Position numbers and translations under genes: made by a program
Assembly: GCA_910584945.1 (NCBI GenBank)
Contig: CAJUDY010000044.1
Location: 1-30,622 of the forward strand
Length of the DNA stretch: 30,622 nucleotides
Direction: 5' to 3'
Source of the DNA: an uncultured Lachnospiraceae bacterium
Lineage (GTDB): Bacteria > Bacillota > Clostridia > Lachnospirales > Lachnospiraceae
Part shown: positions 17,001 to 23,854 of the stretch, one piece after another
How positions within the stretch are numbered: position 1 is the stretch's first letter
Layout of the letters: every line of letters begins with the position of its first letter
The notes under the pieces: generated by a model
Seen by the model: the letters and a program-made list of their open reading frames with translations, nothing else
Databases searched by the model: none
Told to the model about the DNA's origin: nothing

Positions 17001-17252
17001 ATCGACCATCTCTCCCAAGGGATGGTTGTAAGAGATGGTCTGATGTTCTTCCCGGTCGCCGATGGTCAGAAGGGGACAGTTGGCGCAGGAGTGGCTTCCC
17101 AGTTCGTGACAGGGGATTCCGGTGCATACATGAGGGGAGATCTTCCGTATCTGTTCATTATAGTACAGGATTTTATGATTATCTTCCCGAATGATAAAGA
17201 TTCCTGTATTAGGGATTGCACGTATGATTTTCTCGTATTCCTTCTGATCCAT
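14085..17252 (-). CDS. Multi-PAS hybrid sensor histidine kinase with receiver domain
   Basis: A 1055-residue cytoplasmic signalling protein with no membrane segment. The N-terminal ~600 residues hold several PAS-type sensor modules. The first (about 5-110) has a cysteine cluster, CTGIPCHELGSHSCANCPLL, of a kind often seen in Lachnospiraceae sensors. Then come HisKA with the phospho-acceptor His685 (SCMSHNIRTPMNGILGM), and the HATPase core with N-box LNILRNSVCYTPPGG, DSGIGIKKEF and the GLGLSIAQN box. The C-terminal receiver contains LLVEDNELNQ, the phospho-acceptor Asp985 (ILMDIQMPVMNG) and the conserved Lys in HIAKPLD. The start at 17252 follows GAAAGG; an earlier in-frame ATG at 17342 lies inside the purH gene. 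The gene starts 25 bases after purH ends, so readthrough is possible. No partner regulator is adjacent. Confidence 0.93.
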   Translation of the reverse strand: MDQKEYEKIIRAIPNTGIFIIREDNHKILYYNEQIRKISPHVCTGIPCHELGSHSCANCPLLTIGDREEHQTISYNHPLGEMVDITAVRIMWEQTVPAFIITVAPHIQTISHTYHKILRVNLTNDRYETVKTRPEDRAIGYGTDSFSSWLGQFIYNGGIHPDDMNHFISFTRPEHLKNALAEGDATLTLCYRRKSGEDFRWNLMEIVSDPTSLKEDQMVFLYIKDVHDILQESLELDDASIRVQEVIRTLGAQNFGIYGIDLETGETNLVRENGHTHTGWKTWALPWDELVNTRLLRQIHPADREKFCQMYSLEGLRQTRDSSLLKTDMLCQWRGEEDHEYRYMAVIAYFAENHSARNYAILALQNVDRRVRQERALSLRDMQLAAILKSRYSIMTTVYLENGQCERILINENSSMQNVITDNYHQYFHKMLESSVNPEDAELYQKVLSPEHLYQKAAATRDYEEEICQYRMAGTPLRWMEDHVIYARQNNRISVNILGRDITREKLNEELRQKEEQEQLDIIRTLGGMFFTTYYVDLELDTYRSVAHLQEVEEALGNRMVYSEGIQAYAKRFIHPDDRREYLEILNIENLRRTLNHRHPYVTMAYRKFPMNPVAGPEDYDWIRVTAIMSQEDVNGHARSIVYAAQDVTESKRKEMREQQALQAACEAADYANASKQEFLSCMSHNIRTPMNGILGMIKIATAHVYDHERVKDCLDKASLSGLQLLSTLNEILDISQIKSGGFHLKSEAFCLADLIQEVTDVIRPGMEEKGLHLVLHPIEAVHDRILGDRLRLQQIFLNILRNSVCYTPPGGTLEFSVSEHESREYGCNSYDFIIQDSGIGIKKEFLPHIFEPFARGDDPVVTAVDGIGLGLSIAQNIARMMGGVIHVKSEPGQGSRFTVTVILRQQGAEDQREPHPAPVQDDLSEISFQGCRILLVEDNELNQEIAMELIGETGALVECAADGRKGLQRFAEMPEGYYDMILMDIQMPVMNGLEATRAIRKLPRADADSIPILALSANVSTEDVAACRESGMNGHIAKPLDIPQLMTQLNEWLN

Positions 17253-17277
17253 ATTCAGCGCCTTTCTTCCAATATAA

Positions 17278-18456
17278 TTAATGGTGGAACAGTCGGATTC
17301 CTGTGAATGCCATGGCCATATTGTATTTGTCACAGCATTCAATCACCAGATCGTCTCTGACTGATCCGCCGGGCTGGGCAATGTAGCGCACGCCGCTTTT
17401 ATGTGCCCGCTCGATATTGTCGGCAAAGGGGAAGAAGGCATCAGAGCCCAGGGTGACTCCTGTCATCTGATCAAGCCATGCGCGCTTTTCTTCAGCCGTG
17501 AAGACTTCCGGCTTTGTTTTAAAGATCTTCTCCCAGGCGCCGTCTGAGAGTACATCCATGTATTCGTCGCCGATGTAGACATCGATGGCGTTGTCCCGTT
17601 CTGCCCGTCCCAGAGTGTCTGCAAAGGGAAGGGAAAGTACCCTGGGCGACTGGCGCAGATACCAGTTGTCCGCCTTGCTGCCGGCCAGACGGGTGCAGTG
17701 TACCCTGGACTGCTGTCCGGCGCCGATGCCGATCGCCTGCCCGTCTTTGACAAAACAGACGGAATTGGACTGGGTGTATTTTAACGTGATCAGGGCAATC
17801 TTCATGTCCATCAGCGCATGTTCCGGTATCTCTTTGTTTTTGGTCACTATGTTGGAGAGCAGTTCGTCGTTTACTGGAAGCTCGTTTCTTCCCTGCTCAA
17901 AAGTAATGCCGAAGACCTGCTTCTTTTCCAGGGGGTCCGGTACATAGTCCGGATCGATCTCAATCACATTGTAACCGCCTTTTTTCTTCTGCTTTAAGAG
18001 CGCAAGCGCTTCTTCGGTGTAGCCCGGAGCAATGACGCCGTCGGATACCTCTCTTTTGATCAGCCTTGCGGTATCTTCGTCGCACACGTCGGAGAGCGCG
18101 ATAAAATCGCCGAAGGAGGACATCCGGTCCGCGCCTCTGGCTCTCGCGTAGGCGCATGCCAGAGGAGACAGTTTACCAAGGTCGTCTACCCAGTAGATTT
18201 TCGCCAGAGTGTCCGAAAGCGGAAGCCCCACGGCGGCGCCTGCCGGAGAGACATGTTTAAAAGAAGAGGCGGCGGGAAGTCCAGTGGCTTCTTTTAATTC
18301 TTTGACCAGCTGCCAGCCGTTGAAGGCGTCCAGAAAATTGATATAACCAGGCCTTCCGGACAGGACTTTGACCGGAAGATCCGCGCCGTTGTCCATATAG
18401 ATCCGGGAAGGCTTCTGATTAGGATTGCAGCCGTATTTTAACTGAAGTTCGTTCAT
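17278..18456 (-). CDS. purH: AICAR transformylase (stand-alone C-terminal half of PurH)
   Basis: A 392-residue enzyme that formylates AICAR to FAICAR with 10-formyl-THF in purine synthesis. It matches only the transformylase domain of bifunctional PurH: KYGCNPNQKPS near the N-terminus and the catalytic Lys-His in SSFKHVSPAGAA (about 66-77), then RMSSFGDFIALSD and QSNSVCFVKDGQ, ending in MAMAFTGIRLFHH. The N-terminal IMP cyclohydrolase domain of canonical PurH is missing; that step is supplied by the separate gene just upstream. The start at 18456 follows GAGG at ten bases; a longer form from 18492 reads through the intergenic repeats. It is the second gene behind the ZTP riboswitch. Confidence 0.93.
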   Translation of the reverse strand: MNELQLKYGCNPNQKPSRIYMDNGADLPVKVLSGRPGYINFLDAFNGWQLVKELKEATGLPAASSFKHVSPAGAAVGLPLSDTLAKIYWVDDLGKLSPLACAYARARGADRMSSFGDFIALSDVCDEDTARLIKREVSDGVIAPGYTEEALALLKQKKKGGYNVIEIDPDYVPDPLEKKQVFGITFEQGRNELPVNDELLSNIVTKNKEIPEHALMDMKIALITLKYTQSNSVCFVKDGQAIGIGAGQQSRVHCTRLAGSKADNWYLRQSPRVLSLPFADTLGRAERDNAIDVYIGDEYMDVLSDGAWEKIFKTKPEVFTAEEKRAWLDQMTGVTLGSDAFFPFADNIERAHKSGVRYIAQPGGSVRDDLVIECCDKYNMAMAFTGIRLFHH

Positions 18457-18470
18457 GTTTTCTATACCTC

Positions 18471-18517
18471 GATTTAAGTTCCGCATCTGCATTTCCGATG
18501 CTGATTTAAGTTCCGCA
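18471..18517 (-). repeat. 15-bp direct repeats between purO and purH
   Basis: On the minus strand, TGCGGAACTTAAATC occurs twice (18503-18517 and 18471-18485), exactly identical and 32 bases apart. Between them lies AGCATCGGAAATGCAGA, with imperfect hairpin potential. The downstream copy runs straight into the GAGG ribosome site of purH. A related block lies before ybaK (11889-11936). Confidence 0.75.
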
Positions 18518-18522
18518 ATTGC

Positions 18523-19236
18523 TTATTGATTTTTATTAACGATTCTGGTCTCCCAGGCGCCGGACGCAAGATCGATCTGGCGCACAAAAAGGGATACTTT
18601 GTTCTCCTCGTTCAGGTTCGTCCAGAGCAGGTCGGTGAAGGCGTCAAGGTCCTCCAAAATGGAAACCTTCTTCGGCTCGCCTTCAAAGCTCGGCAGGGGA
18701 TTGCCGTCCTGCATATAGGTGTGAATAAAATGCCCTTCACCTGCCTTCGGATGCTCGTAGGCGAAGGTGTAGCGGCGGCAGGAGTTCGGGTCGCCGTCAT
18801 TGCTTTTCAAGATGGACATGGCGTAATTGTAGCTGCCGGATTCGATGTGCAGGATACCGGAGATCCGGGGGGTGTAGTTAGGCGCGTCGGGCTCGAAGGT
18901 CCGGGAACGTAAGGACTGTTCAAAGGTCATCTGACGATCCATGCCCTCATAGATGGTGTCGGTCTGATCCCCGTTGGTGACGATGGTCTTATTGCCCAGT
19001 ACCCGGACCGGGGCGTAGATGATCAGACTGGGATCTTCCAGTTTGGAGGGATCGTATGCCTGAGTACGGATGCCGTCCCCGTCTTCCACGAAGATACGGT
19101 TGCGGCTGTTCTGACTCCTGCCCATGATAAAATAGGCGGCGACTGCCTTGGCGCCTTCCGGCGTGCGCCCAATGATGATGCCGCGGCCAGGATAGGAGTT
19201 GGAAGAGAGTTCCTGCTGCAAAGAGAATGGTTTCAT
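18523..19236 (-). CDS. purO: IMP cyclohydrolase (PurO-like family)
   Basis: A 237-residue enzyme that closes FAICAR to IMP, the last step of purine synthesis. The sequence matches the stand-alone IMP cyclohydrolase family (archaeal PurO and its bacterial relatives): SNSYPGRGIIIGRTPEGAKA at the N-terminus, YFIMGRSQNSRNRIF, TNGDQTDTIYEG, and PRISGILH near the middle. It is unrelated to the N-terminal domain of ordinary PurH. The ATG at 19236 follows GCGAGGAAC; longer forms run through the riboswitch terminator. It is directly downstream of a ZTP riboswitch and followed by the matching transformylase gene, so together the two replace bifunctional PurH. Confidence 0.9.
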   Translation of the reverse strand: MKPFSLQQELSSNSYPGRGIIIGRTPEGAKAVAAYFIMGRSQNSRNRIFVEDGDGIRTQAYDPSKLEDPSLIIYAPVRVLGNKTIVTNGDQTDTIYEGMDRQMTFEQSLRSRTFEPDAPNYTPRISGILHIESGSYNYAMSILKSNDGDPNSCRRYTFAYEHPKAGEGHFIHTYMQDGNPLPSFEGEPKKVSILEDLDAFTDLLWTNLNEENKVSLFVRQIDLASGAWETRIVNKNQ

Positions 19237-19285
19237 AGCGTTCCTCGCTTTCTGTAATTGAATCACGGTTCCACACAGGAATATC

Positions 19286-19329
19286 AAAAACCGCCCAGGT
19301 GCATGACAATCCTGCATGCGCCCAGGCGG
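19286..19329 (-). terminator. Terminator of the ZTP riboswitch, sharing the aptamer 3' end
   Basis: On the minus strand the conserved CCGCCTGGGC of the aptamer is also the 5' arm of a 15-position stem: CCGCCTGGGCGCATG (19329-19315) pairs with CATGCACCTGGGCGG (19305-19291) with one mismatch and two G-T pairs. Five T residues follow (19290-19286). Ligand binding would hold CCGCC in the aptamer and prevent termination. Confidence 0.9.
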
Positions 19330-19412
19330 TCGGCTGTTACTTTCATGCTCTGCGTTCCCTTCAGGTTCTTCCTGCCGCGGACAAAAAATCCGCGTTCCGC
19401 CAGTTGCGCAGA
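19320..19412 (-). promoter_or_regulatory. ZTP (pfl motif) riboswitch
   Basis: The aptamer is read on the minus strand and begins with GCGCAACTGGCGGAA (19409-19395), followed by the CGCGG/CCGCG hairpin with a T-rich loop. It then has GAAGGGAACG, the variable linker, and the conserved AGCCGACCGCCTGGGC ending at 19320. These are the two conserved halves of the pfl motif, which senses ZTP/ZMP, the signal of 10-formyl-THF shortage. The gene order purO-purH downstream is the expected context: both act on the pathway that consumes ZMP and 10-formyl-THF. Confidence 0.93.
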
Positions 19413-19465
19413 AAATGGTCAGGGGTTTTTGTTCACGGAGCAATCCGTATCACCCCATTTATACC

Positions 19466-19494
19466 ATCATATAAGAAGCGGCGGATTTTTTCAA
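19466..19494 (-). promoter_or_regulatory. Promoter of the ZTP-controlled purine genes
   Basis: On the minus strand TTGAAA (19494-19489), a 17-base spacer and TATGAT (19471-19466) precede the ZTP aptamer by about 55 bases. It starts 16 bases after the galT stop; no hairpin terminator was seen after galT, so gal transcripts may also run into the riboswitch. Confidence 0.75.
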
Positions 19495-19509
19495 GAGGGA
19501 AATGAAAAA

Positions 19510-20997
19510 TTAAAGCGTTTTTATAAAGCGGAGAAATGCTTCCCGTCCCTCTTTGGTGCATTTGTAGACTCCGGCGTCTTCCAGTACCCGGACAAATACG
19601 TTGCCGATCTCCTGCTTCAGGATATCGTCGATGTTGTCTTCGCTGACCTCCGGGTAGGAGGGCAGGAAGGAAGTCACCCACTCCGCGTGTTTTTCAAGCT
19701 GCTCGTTGGAAGCAATGTCCTTTCCTGAGAGAATGTATTCGCTTAAAAGAGCCATCTCGTCCTTTAAGCGGGAAGGAAGGACCGCCAGGCCCATGACTTC
19801 GATGAGACCGATGTTTTCTTTCTTGATATGATGCAGTTCCTTGTGAGGATGGTAGACCCCCAGGGGGTGTTCTTCTGTAGTAATGTTGTTCCGGAGGGTC
19901 AGGTCCAGCTCATAAGTATCCCCCACTTTCCGGGCGATGGGGGTGATGGTGTTGTGGGGTTCCCCGTCCGTATACGCGAAGAGAAATGCAGCTTCGTCCG
20001 TATACCCCCGCCATACCTCCAGCACATGGGAAGCCAGATCGATCAGCCGCTTTTCATCTTTGTGGCGGATGCGTAAGACAGACAGAGGCCATTTGACAAT
20101 CCCGGCCTCCACGTCCTCGTAACCCGGGATGACAATCGTTTGCTCCATGGGCGCCTTCGCCATGGCAAAGGTGTAGTTGCCTCCCTGAAAATGGTCATGG
20201 CTTAAGATGGAGCCCCCTACGATAGGCAGGTCCGCATTGGAGCCGAGGAAGTAGTGGGGGAACTGCTTCACAAAGTCGAAGAGCTTTGTGAAAGCGGCCC
20301 GGTCAATCTTCATGGGAGTGTGTTCCCCGTTGAACACGATGCAGTGCTCATTGTAATAGACATAGGGAGAGTACTGAAAGCCCCAGTGACTGTTGTTGAT
20401 GGTAACCGGGATGATCCGGTGGTTTTCCCTTGCCGGATGGTTGACTCTTCCGGCATACCCTTCATTTTCCATACAAAGCAGGCATTTGGGATAGGAGCTC
20501 GCCTTCGCGTTTCTCGCGGCAGCAATGGCCTTGGGATCTTTTTCCGGCTTGGACAGGTTGATGGTGATGTCGATATCGCCGTATGTACAGGAAACCTTCC
20601 ACTTCTGATCCTTGCACACCCGATAGCGGCGGATATAGTCGCTGTCCTGACTTAATTTATAGAAGTAATCGGTGGCTTCTGTGGGGGAAGTCTTGTATTT
20701 TTCCCAGAAGGTCTGCCGGATCTGCGCCGGTCGTGGCACCAGGCAGTTCATGATTCGGGTGTCAAAAAGATCCCGGTAGGCGATGCTGTTCGGGATCAAC
20801 TCCCGGGCGCATGCCTCGTTGAGAAGCTTCTGTAAAATGGTTTCCAGGGGCTCCTCCGGAACAGAAGCCGGCTCATCATAGTCTTCCTCATGGAACAGAT
20901 CCAGAAGCAGATTGGTGGTGTAGATTTTTTCGCATTCCGGCGTCAGCCCGGTATCGATACCGTACCGGACCAAAGCGGCGATTGATTCTGATAACAT
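19510..20997 (-). CDS. galT: UDP-glucose--hexose-1-phosphate uridylyltransferase, class II GalT
   Basis: A 495-residue enzyme of the Leloir pathway that swaps UMP between UDP-glucose and galactose 1-phosphate. Length and sequence fit the Bacillus/Lactobacillus-type class II family, not the 350-residue E. coli type. Signatures: YRDLFDTRIMNCLVPRP (73-89), SSYPKCLLCMENEGY with a CxxC, RENHRIIPVTINNSHWGFQY, and GGSILSHDHFQGG, which holds the histidines of the active site. Start ATG follows GGAGG. It lies 32 bases after galK on the same strand. galE is not in the window. Confidence 0.95.
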   Translation of the reverse strand: MLSESIAALVRYGIDTGLTPECEKIYTTNLLLDLFHEEDYDEPASVPEEPLETILQKLLNEACARELIPNSIAYRDLFDTRIMNCLVPRPAQIRQTFWEKYKTSPTEATDYFYKLSQDSDYIRRYRVCKDQKWKVSCTYGDIDITINLSKPEKDPKAIAAARNAKASSYPKCLLCMENEGYAGRVNHPARENHRIIPVTINNSHWGFQYSPYVYYNEHCIVFNGEHTPMKIDRAAFTKLFDFVKQFPHYFLGSNADLPIVGGSILSHDHFQGGNYTFAMAKAPMEQTIVIPGYEDVEAGIVKWPLSVLRIRHKDEKRLIDLASHVLEVWRGYTDEAAFLFAYTDGEPHNTITPIARKVGDTYELDLTLRNNITTEEHPLGVYHPHKELHHIKKENIGLIEVMGLAVLPSRLKDEMALLSEYILSGKDIASNEQLEKHAEWVTSFLPSYPEVSEDNIDDILKQEIGNVFVRVLEDAGVYKCTKEGREAFLRFIKTL

Positions 20998-21029
20998 ATT
21001 GATCCTCCGATGAAAAGTGTGATGATTTT

Positions 21030-22208
21030 CTAGTCCTCCAGCCGGTGCGCCCCGTCTCCGATGTCCACTACATAGAACTCGGCCTCAATGCCGGTCTTCT
21101 CCTTGTAGGCTTTGTCGAGGGTCTTGATGAACAGGTCCACGCTGTCCTTATTCACGATGCTGACCGTGCAGCCGCCGAAGCCGCCTCCGGTGATCCGGGA
21201 GCCTAAGACGCCGGGGACGTTCCATGCCAGCTCGGCCAGGATATCGGTCTCCTCACAGGAAGTCTCATAGTCGTCCCGAAGGGAGACATGGGAGTCGTTG
21301 ATCAGTTTTCCGAAGGTTGCGATATCATTGCGTTTCAGAGCCTCCACGGCGTGGATGGTGCGCTGGTTCTCATAGACCGCGTGCTTTGCCCGCTTTTGGC
21401 AGACAGGATCTTTGATGGCGTCCTTGTATTGTTCAAACTGCGCTTCCGTCAGATCCCCCAGAGTCTCAATGTCCACCACGGTCTTCAGTGCTTTCAAAGC
21501 GGCCTCGCTCTCATTCCTGCGGTCGTTGTAAGCGGAGGACACCAGACTGTGCTTCACGTTGCTGTTGGTGATGACGATTCTGGCGTCGGGAAGCCTGACA
21601 GGCGCGTATTCATAGTTCAGATTGCTGGTATCCAGGAAGATGGCGCAGTCCTTCCTGCCCATGGCCGATGCAAACTGGTCCATGATGCCGCAGTTCATGC
21701 CGTTAAAATTGTTTTCCGAATACTGCCCGATCAGCGCCAGATCCACCATGGAAATCTCGAACCCGAACGTATCCCGCAGCATCAGTCCGGTCAGCACCTC
21801 CAGGGAAGCGGAAGAAGAAAGCCCGCTGCCCGCCGGGATGTCCCCATAGAACAAAAGGTCCGCTCCTGACGTCAGATGATACCCTCTCTTTTCAAACGTC
21901 CACATGATCCCCTTAGGATAGTTGGTCCATCCGGCCTCGTCGCTCGGGACCAGATCGTCAAGAGAACTCTCCACGATCCCCATGTCCGAAAAATTCACAG
22001 AGTAAAGCCGGAGCCTCCGGTCGCTCCTTGGCCGGATGATCCCGTAAGTTCCAATCGTCAAAGCACAGGGAAACACATGTCCTCCGTTATAGTCCGTATG
22101 CTCCCCAATCAGATTGACACGTCCCGGCGCGAAGTACGCCTTTACCTTCCCCCCGCTCCCGAAGAGCGTCTCAAACTGTTCCCTTAATTCCGCTACATTT
22201 ACCGCCAT
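21030..22208 (-). CDS. galK: Galactokinase
   Basis: A 392-residue GHMP-superfamily kinase that phosphorylates galactose to galactose 1-phosphate for GalT. Motifs: APGRVNLIGEHTDYNGGH at 27-44 (galactokinase signature), the ATP-binding GDIPAGSGLSSSASLE, NCGIMDQFAS with the catalytic Asp, and the C-terminal GSRITGGGFGGCTVSIV. The ATG at 22208 follows GGAGG at six bases; a longer version back to 22322 lies in the structured leader and is not credible. It is the first gene of a galK-galT unit and divergent from an AraC-type regulator, the likely controller. Confidence 0.96.
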   Translation of the reverse strand: MAVNVAELREQFETLFGSGGKVKAYFAPGRVNLIGEHTDYNGGHVFPCALTIGTYGIIRPRSDRRLRLYSVNFSDMGIVESSLDDLVPSDEAGWTNYPKGIMWTFEKRGYHLTSGADLLFYGDIPAGSGLSSSASLEVLTGLMLRDTFGFEISMVDLALIGQYSENNFNGMNCGIMDQFASAMGRKDCAIFLDTSNLNYEYAPVRLPDARIVITNSNVKHSLVSSAYNDRRNESEAALKALKTVVDIETLGDLTEAQFEQYKDAIKDPVCQKRAKHAVYENQRTIHAVEALKRNDIATFGKLINDSHVSLRDDYETSCEETDILAELAWNVPGVLGSRITGGGFGGCTVSIVNKDSVDLFIKTLDKAYKEKTGIEAEFYVVDIGDGAHRLED

Positions 22209-22263
22209 ACCTGATCCTCCTAATTTAAATTGTTTTTCCCGCACTCGCGTTCTCAGTCCGATG

Positions 22264-22386
22264 CAGGCAGATTTTCCTGAAAGCCCCATAGAGAGGCGCC
22301 GGTCCTTGGGCGGGGTTTTCACGCGCCCTAGTACCGCTGCGTCCTCTCACGAAGCGCAAGCGGGATCTGGAAGGATGATCTGCCTG
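22264..22386 (-). promoter_or_regulatory. Structured 5' leader of galK with four nested stems
   Basis: The galK transcript would carry a leader of about 225 bases. It contains nested complementary segments in consistent order: CAGGCAGAT with ATCTGCCTG (22264-22272/22378-22386), GAGAGG with CCTCTC (22291-22296/22343-22348, extended by CGC/GCG), CGGT with ACCG (22300-22303/22333-22336) and GGGCG with CGCCC (22308-22312/22324-22328). It matches no RNA family I know. The pairing alone does not say which strand is used; the promoter and position favour the minus strand. Confidence 0.5.
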
Positions 22387-22414
22387 TGTCGGGCGTCCGG
22401 ATAACGCAAGTATG
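22358..22414 (-). repeat. 57-bp dispersed repeat, copy A (galK leader)
   Basis: Read on the minus strand from CATACTTGCGTTATCCGG to ATCCCGCTT, this segment matches 26199-26255 (plus strand) without gaps at about 47 of 57 positions. The core TCCGGACGCCCGA and the block GGCAGATCATCCTTCCAG are identical in both. The two copies lie in unrelated intergenic regions. Confidence 0.7.
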
Positions 22415-22422
22415 AGTTTTGC

Positions 22423-22450
22423 TTGACAACCTCTATATTTATAATATAAT
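22423..22450 (+). promoter_or_regulatory. Promoter of the AraC-family gene
   Basis: Perfect TTGACA (22423-22428), a 16-base spacer and perfect TATAAT (22445-22450). It points to the regulator gene starting at 22510 and overlaps the -10 box of the oppositely directed galK promoter. Confidence 0.85.
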
Positions 22451-22471
22451 GAGATCAAAAGCTATTTTCAA
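22443..22471 (-). promoter_or_regulatory. Probable galK promoter, overlapping the divergent one
   Basis: On the minus strand TTGAAA (22471-22466), a 17-base spacer and TATATT (22448-22443). Its -10 occupies the same AT-rich patch as the AraC-gene -10, so the two promoters should compete for polymerase. Confidence 0.55.
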
Positions 22472-22509
22472 CAAGAATCTTTGGGTAAAATAGAAGGATA
22501 TTGAGATTT

Positions 22510-23427
22510 ATGCAGCTGAAGATCGATCAGGAACAAAAAGAAATCAAGAGCCACGGCAGCTATGCCTTCCCCGTGCTTATAAGCTACGAACGCCTGTCGT
22601 ATTTCGACACCGGGGAATTTCCCTGGCACTGGCATCCGGAGATCGAGCTGACTCTGGTGCTGGAAGGGAAGATCTCCTACCAGGTTAATGACAGCCTCTA
22701 TGAACTGAAAGAAGGCGAAGGACTGTTCTGCAATACCAATGTACTCCATTCCGGACACGGGGCAGGGACCCCTGACTGCAGTTATCTTTCCGTCACCTTT
22801 CATCCGAGGCTTCTGTACGGATATCGTTCCAGCGTCATGCAGGAAAAATATATGAATCACATCCTCAAAAGCCCGGCCCTGGCTTCCATCCACTTTACCG
22901 GGGAGAAAAAATGGCAGAGGAAGGCGCTTCGGCAGATCAAGAAAATCCAAAGTCTGGACCGGGAGCATCCGGACGCCTGGGAACTTCAGGTTGAGATTGC
23001 CCTGCTCAAAATCTGGCAGAAAGTGTATGAACATGCAAAGATCACCGATACCGGATATGAGGAGAATGGAAGAGATACCGAGCGGATTCGGACGATCATG
23101 GAATATATTCAGAAACATTACGGAGAGAAGATCACGCTGGAAGATTTGGCGGAACAGATTCATCTGTGCAAAAGCGAGAGCTGCCGCCTGTTCAAACGGT
23201 ATATGAATATGTCTATGTTTGATTATCTTCTGGACTATCGGGTGGATAAAAGCCTGGAACTTTTACGGCAGTCTTCTCTGGATGTGACACAGATTGCGGG
23301 TCAGGTGGGCTTTGCCAATCCCGGATATTATTCTCGTATATTTAAGAGAAAGATCGGCTGTACGCCGTTGGAATATCGGAAGAGCCGTTCTATAAACCGG
23401 ATAGAAAAAACTTCTGACGGATGTTGA
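22510..23427 (+). CDS. AraC family transcriptional regulator with cupin sensor domain
   Basis: A 305-residue regulator. The N-terminal cupin domain (about 20-130) shows FPWHWHPEIELTLVLEGK, the metal/sugar-binding style strand, and LKEGEGLFCNTNVLHSG. The C-terminal AraC DNA-binding domain (about 190-295) has two helix-turn-helix units, ITLEDLAEQIHLCKSESCRL and VTQIAGQVGFANPGYYSRIF, ending in GCTPLEYRKSR. The ATG at 22510 fits AAGGA upstream better than a TTG at 22501. Divergent from galK, it probably activates or represses the gal genes in response to a sugar. The stop codon lies inside the terminator hairpin. Confidence 0.92.
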   Translation: MQLKIDQEQKEIKSHGSYAFPVLISYERLSYFDTGEFPWHWHPEIELTLVLEGKISYQVNDSLYELKEGEGLFCNTNVLHSGHGAGTPDCSYLSVTFHPRLLYGYRSSVMQEKYMNHILKSPALASIHFTGEKKWQRKALRQIKKIQSLDREHPDAWELQVEIALLKIWQKVYEHAKITDTGYEENGRDTERIRTIMEYIQKHYGEKITLEDLAEQIHLCKSESCRLFKRYMNMSMFDYLLDYRVDKSLELLRQSSLDVTQIAGQVGFANPGYYSRIFKRKIGCTPLEYRKSRSINRIEKTSDGC

Positions 23428-23445
23428 TTCGTCAGAAGTTTTTTT
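23406..23445. terminator. Bidirectional terminator between the AraC-type and DUF6465-like genes
   Basis: A 14-bp perfect stem, AAAAACTTCTGACG with CGTCAGAAGTTTTT (23406-23419/23430-23443), has a T-run on both strands. It overlaps the last codons of the regulator and lies 17 bases after the stop of the convergent gene. Confidence 0.9.
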
Positions 23446-23461
23446 GTTGGATCAATGGGGA

Positions 23462-23785
23462 TTACAGTGTTTTTAAATCTACTTTGTAATCCTCTCCGCC
23501 TTCTCCGTCGACGGTGTAGTAAGCAGCCTGCTCTGCGGCGTTGATATAGATATTAAGCTCCGCCGCGTCCAGGCCCTTATCCTTGACCGCTTTTTTGACC
23601 GCATTCTGGATGTCGGTGATGGATGCGCTCAGACCGCTCATCTCCACACACACAGAAGTCTTGCAGGCAGGTTTCTTTGCCGCCTTCTTCGGTGCAGATG
23701 TTTTTTCTATGGTCTTTGTCGCTTTCTCTTTTGCAGTAGTTGTGGTTGCAACAGCGGACTCCGCTGTTTTCTTTTTGGTTGCCAT
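23462..23785 (-). CDS. DUF6465-like protein with Lys/Ala/Thr-rich N-terminal tail
   Basis: A 107-residue protein. Residues 1-42 form a basic low-complexity tail rich in Lys, Ala and Thr, reminiscent of histone H1-like tails. Residues 44-107 (SVCVEMSGLSASITDIQNAV, then AELNIYINAAEQAAYYTVDG) are a compact alpha/beta domain matching my memory of DUF6465, common in Lachnospiraceae. Function is unknown; nucleic-acid contact through the tail is only an inference. It has a strong GGAGG ribosome site and its own consensus promoter, suggesting high expression. Confidence 0.75.
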   Translation of the reverse strand: MATKKKTAESAVATTTTAKEKATKTIEKTSAPKKAAKKPACKTSVCVEMSGLSASITDIQNAVKKAVKDKGLDAAELNIYINAAEQAAYYTVDGEGGEDYKVDLKTL

Positions 23786-23854
23786 TTTTTCTCCTCCTCA
23801 GAAACACATATACAATGTTGTCATGTTCAAGTGTTATTATTTCAAGCCCTGTAC

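Noticed and set aside
17253..17342. Longer histidine kinase start at 17342
   Set aside because: It lies inside the purH coding region; ATG 17252 gives a normal PAS-type N-terminus.
22264..22386. 6S RNA, SRP RNA or RNase P RNA in the galK leader
   Set aside because: The nested stems invited it, but none of the conserved sequence signatures of those RNAs is present.
22225..22458. Possible 77-residue protein on the minus strand across the galK leader
   Set aside because: It overlaps the divergent promoters, has no ribosome site, and its only conserved part is the 57-bp repeat, which reads the same in another non-coding place.
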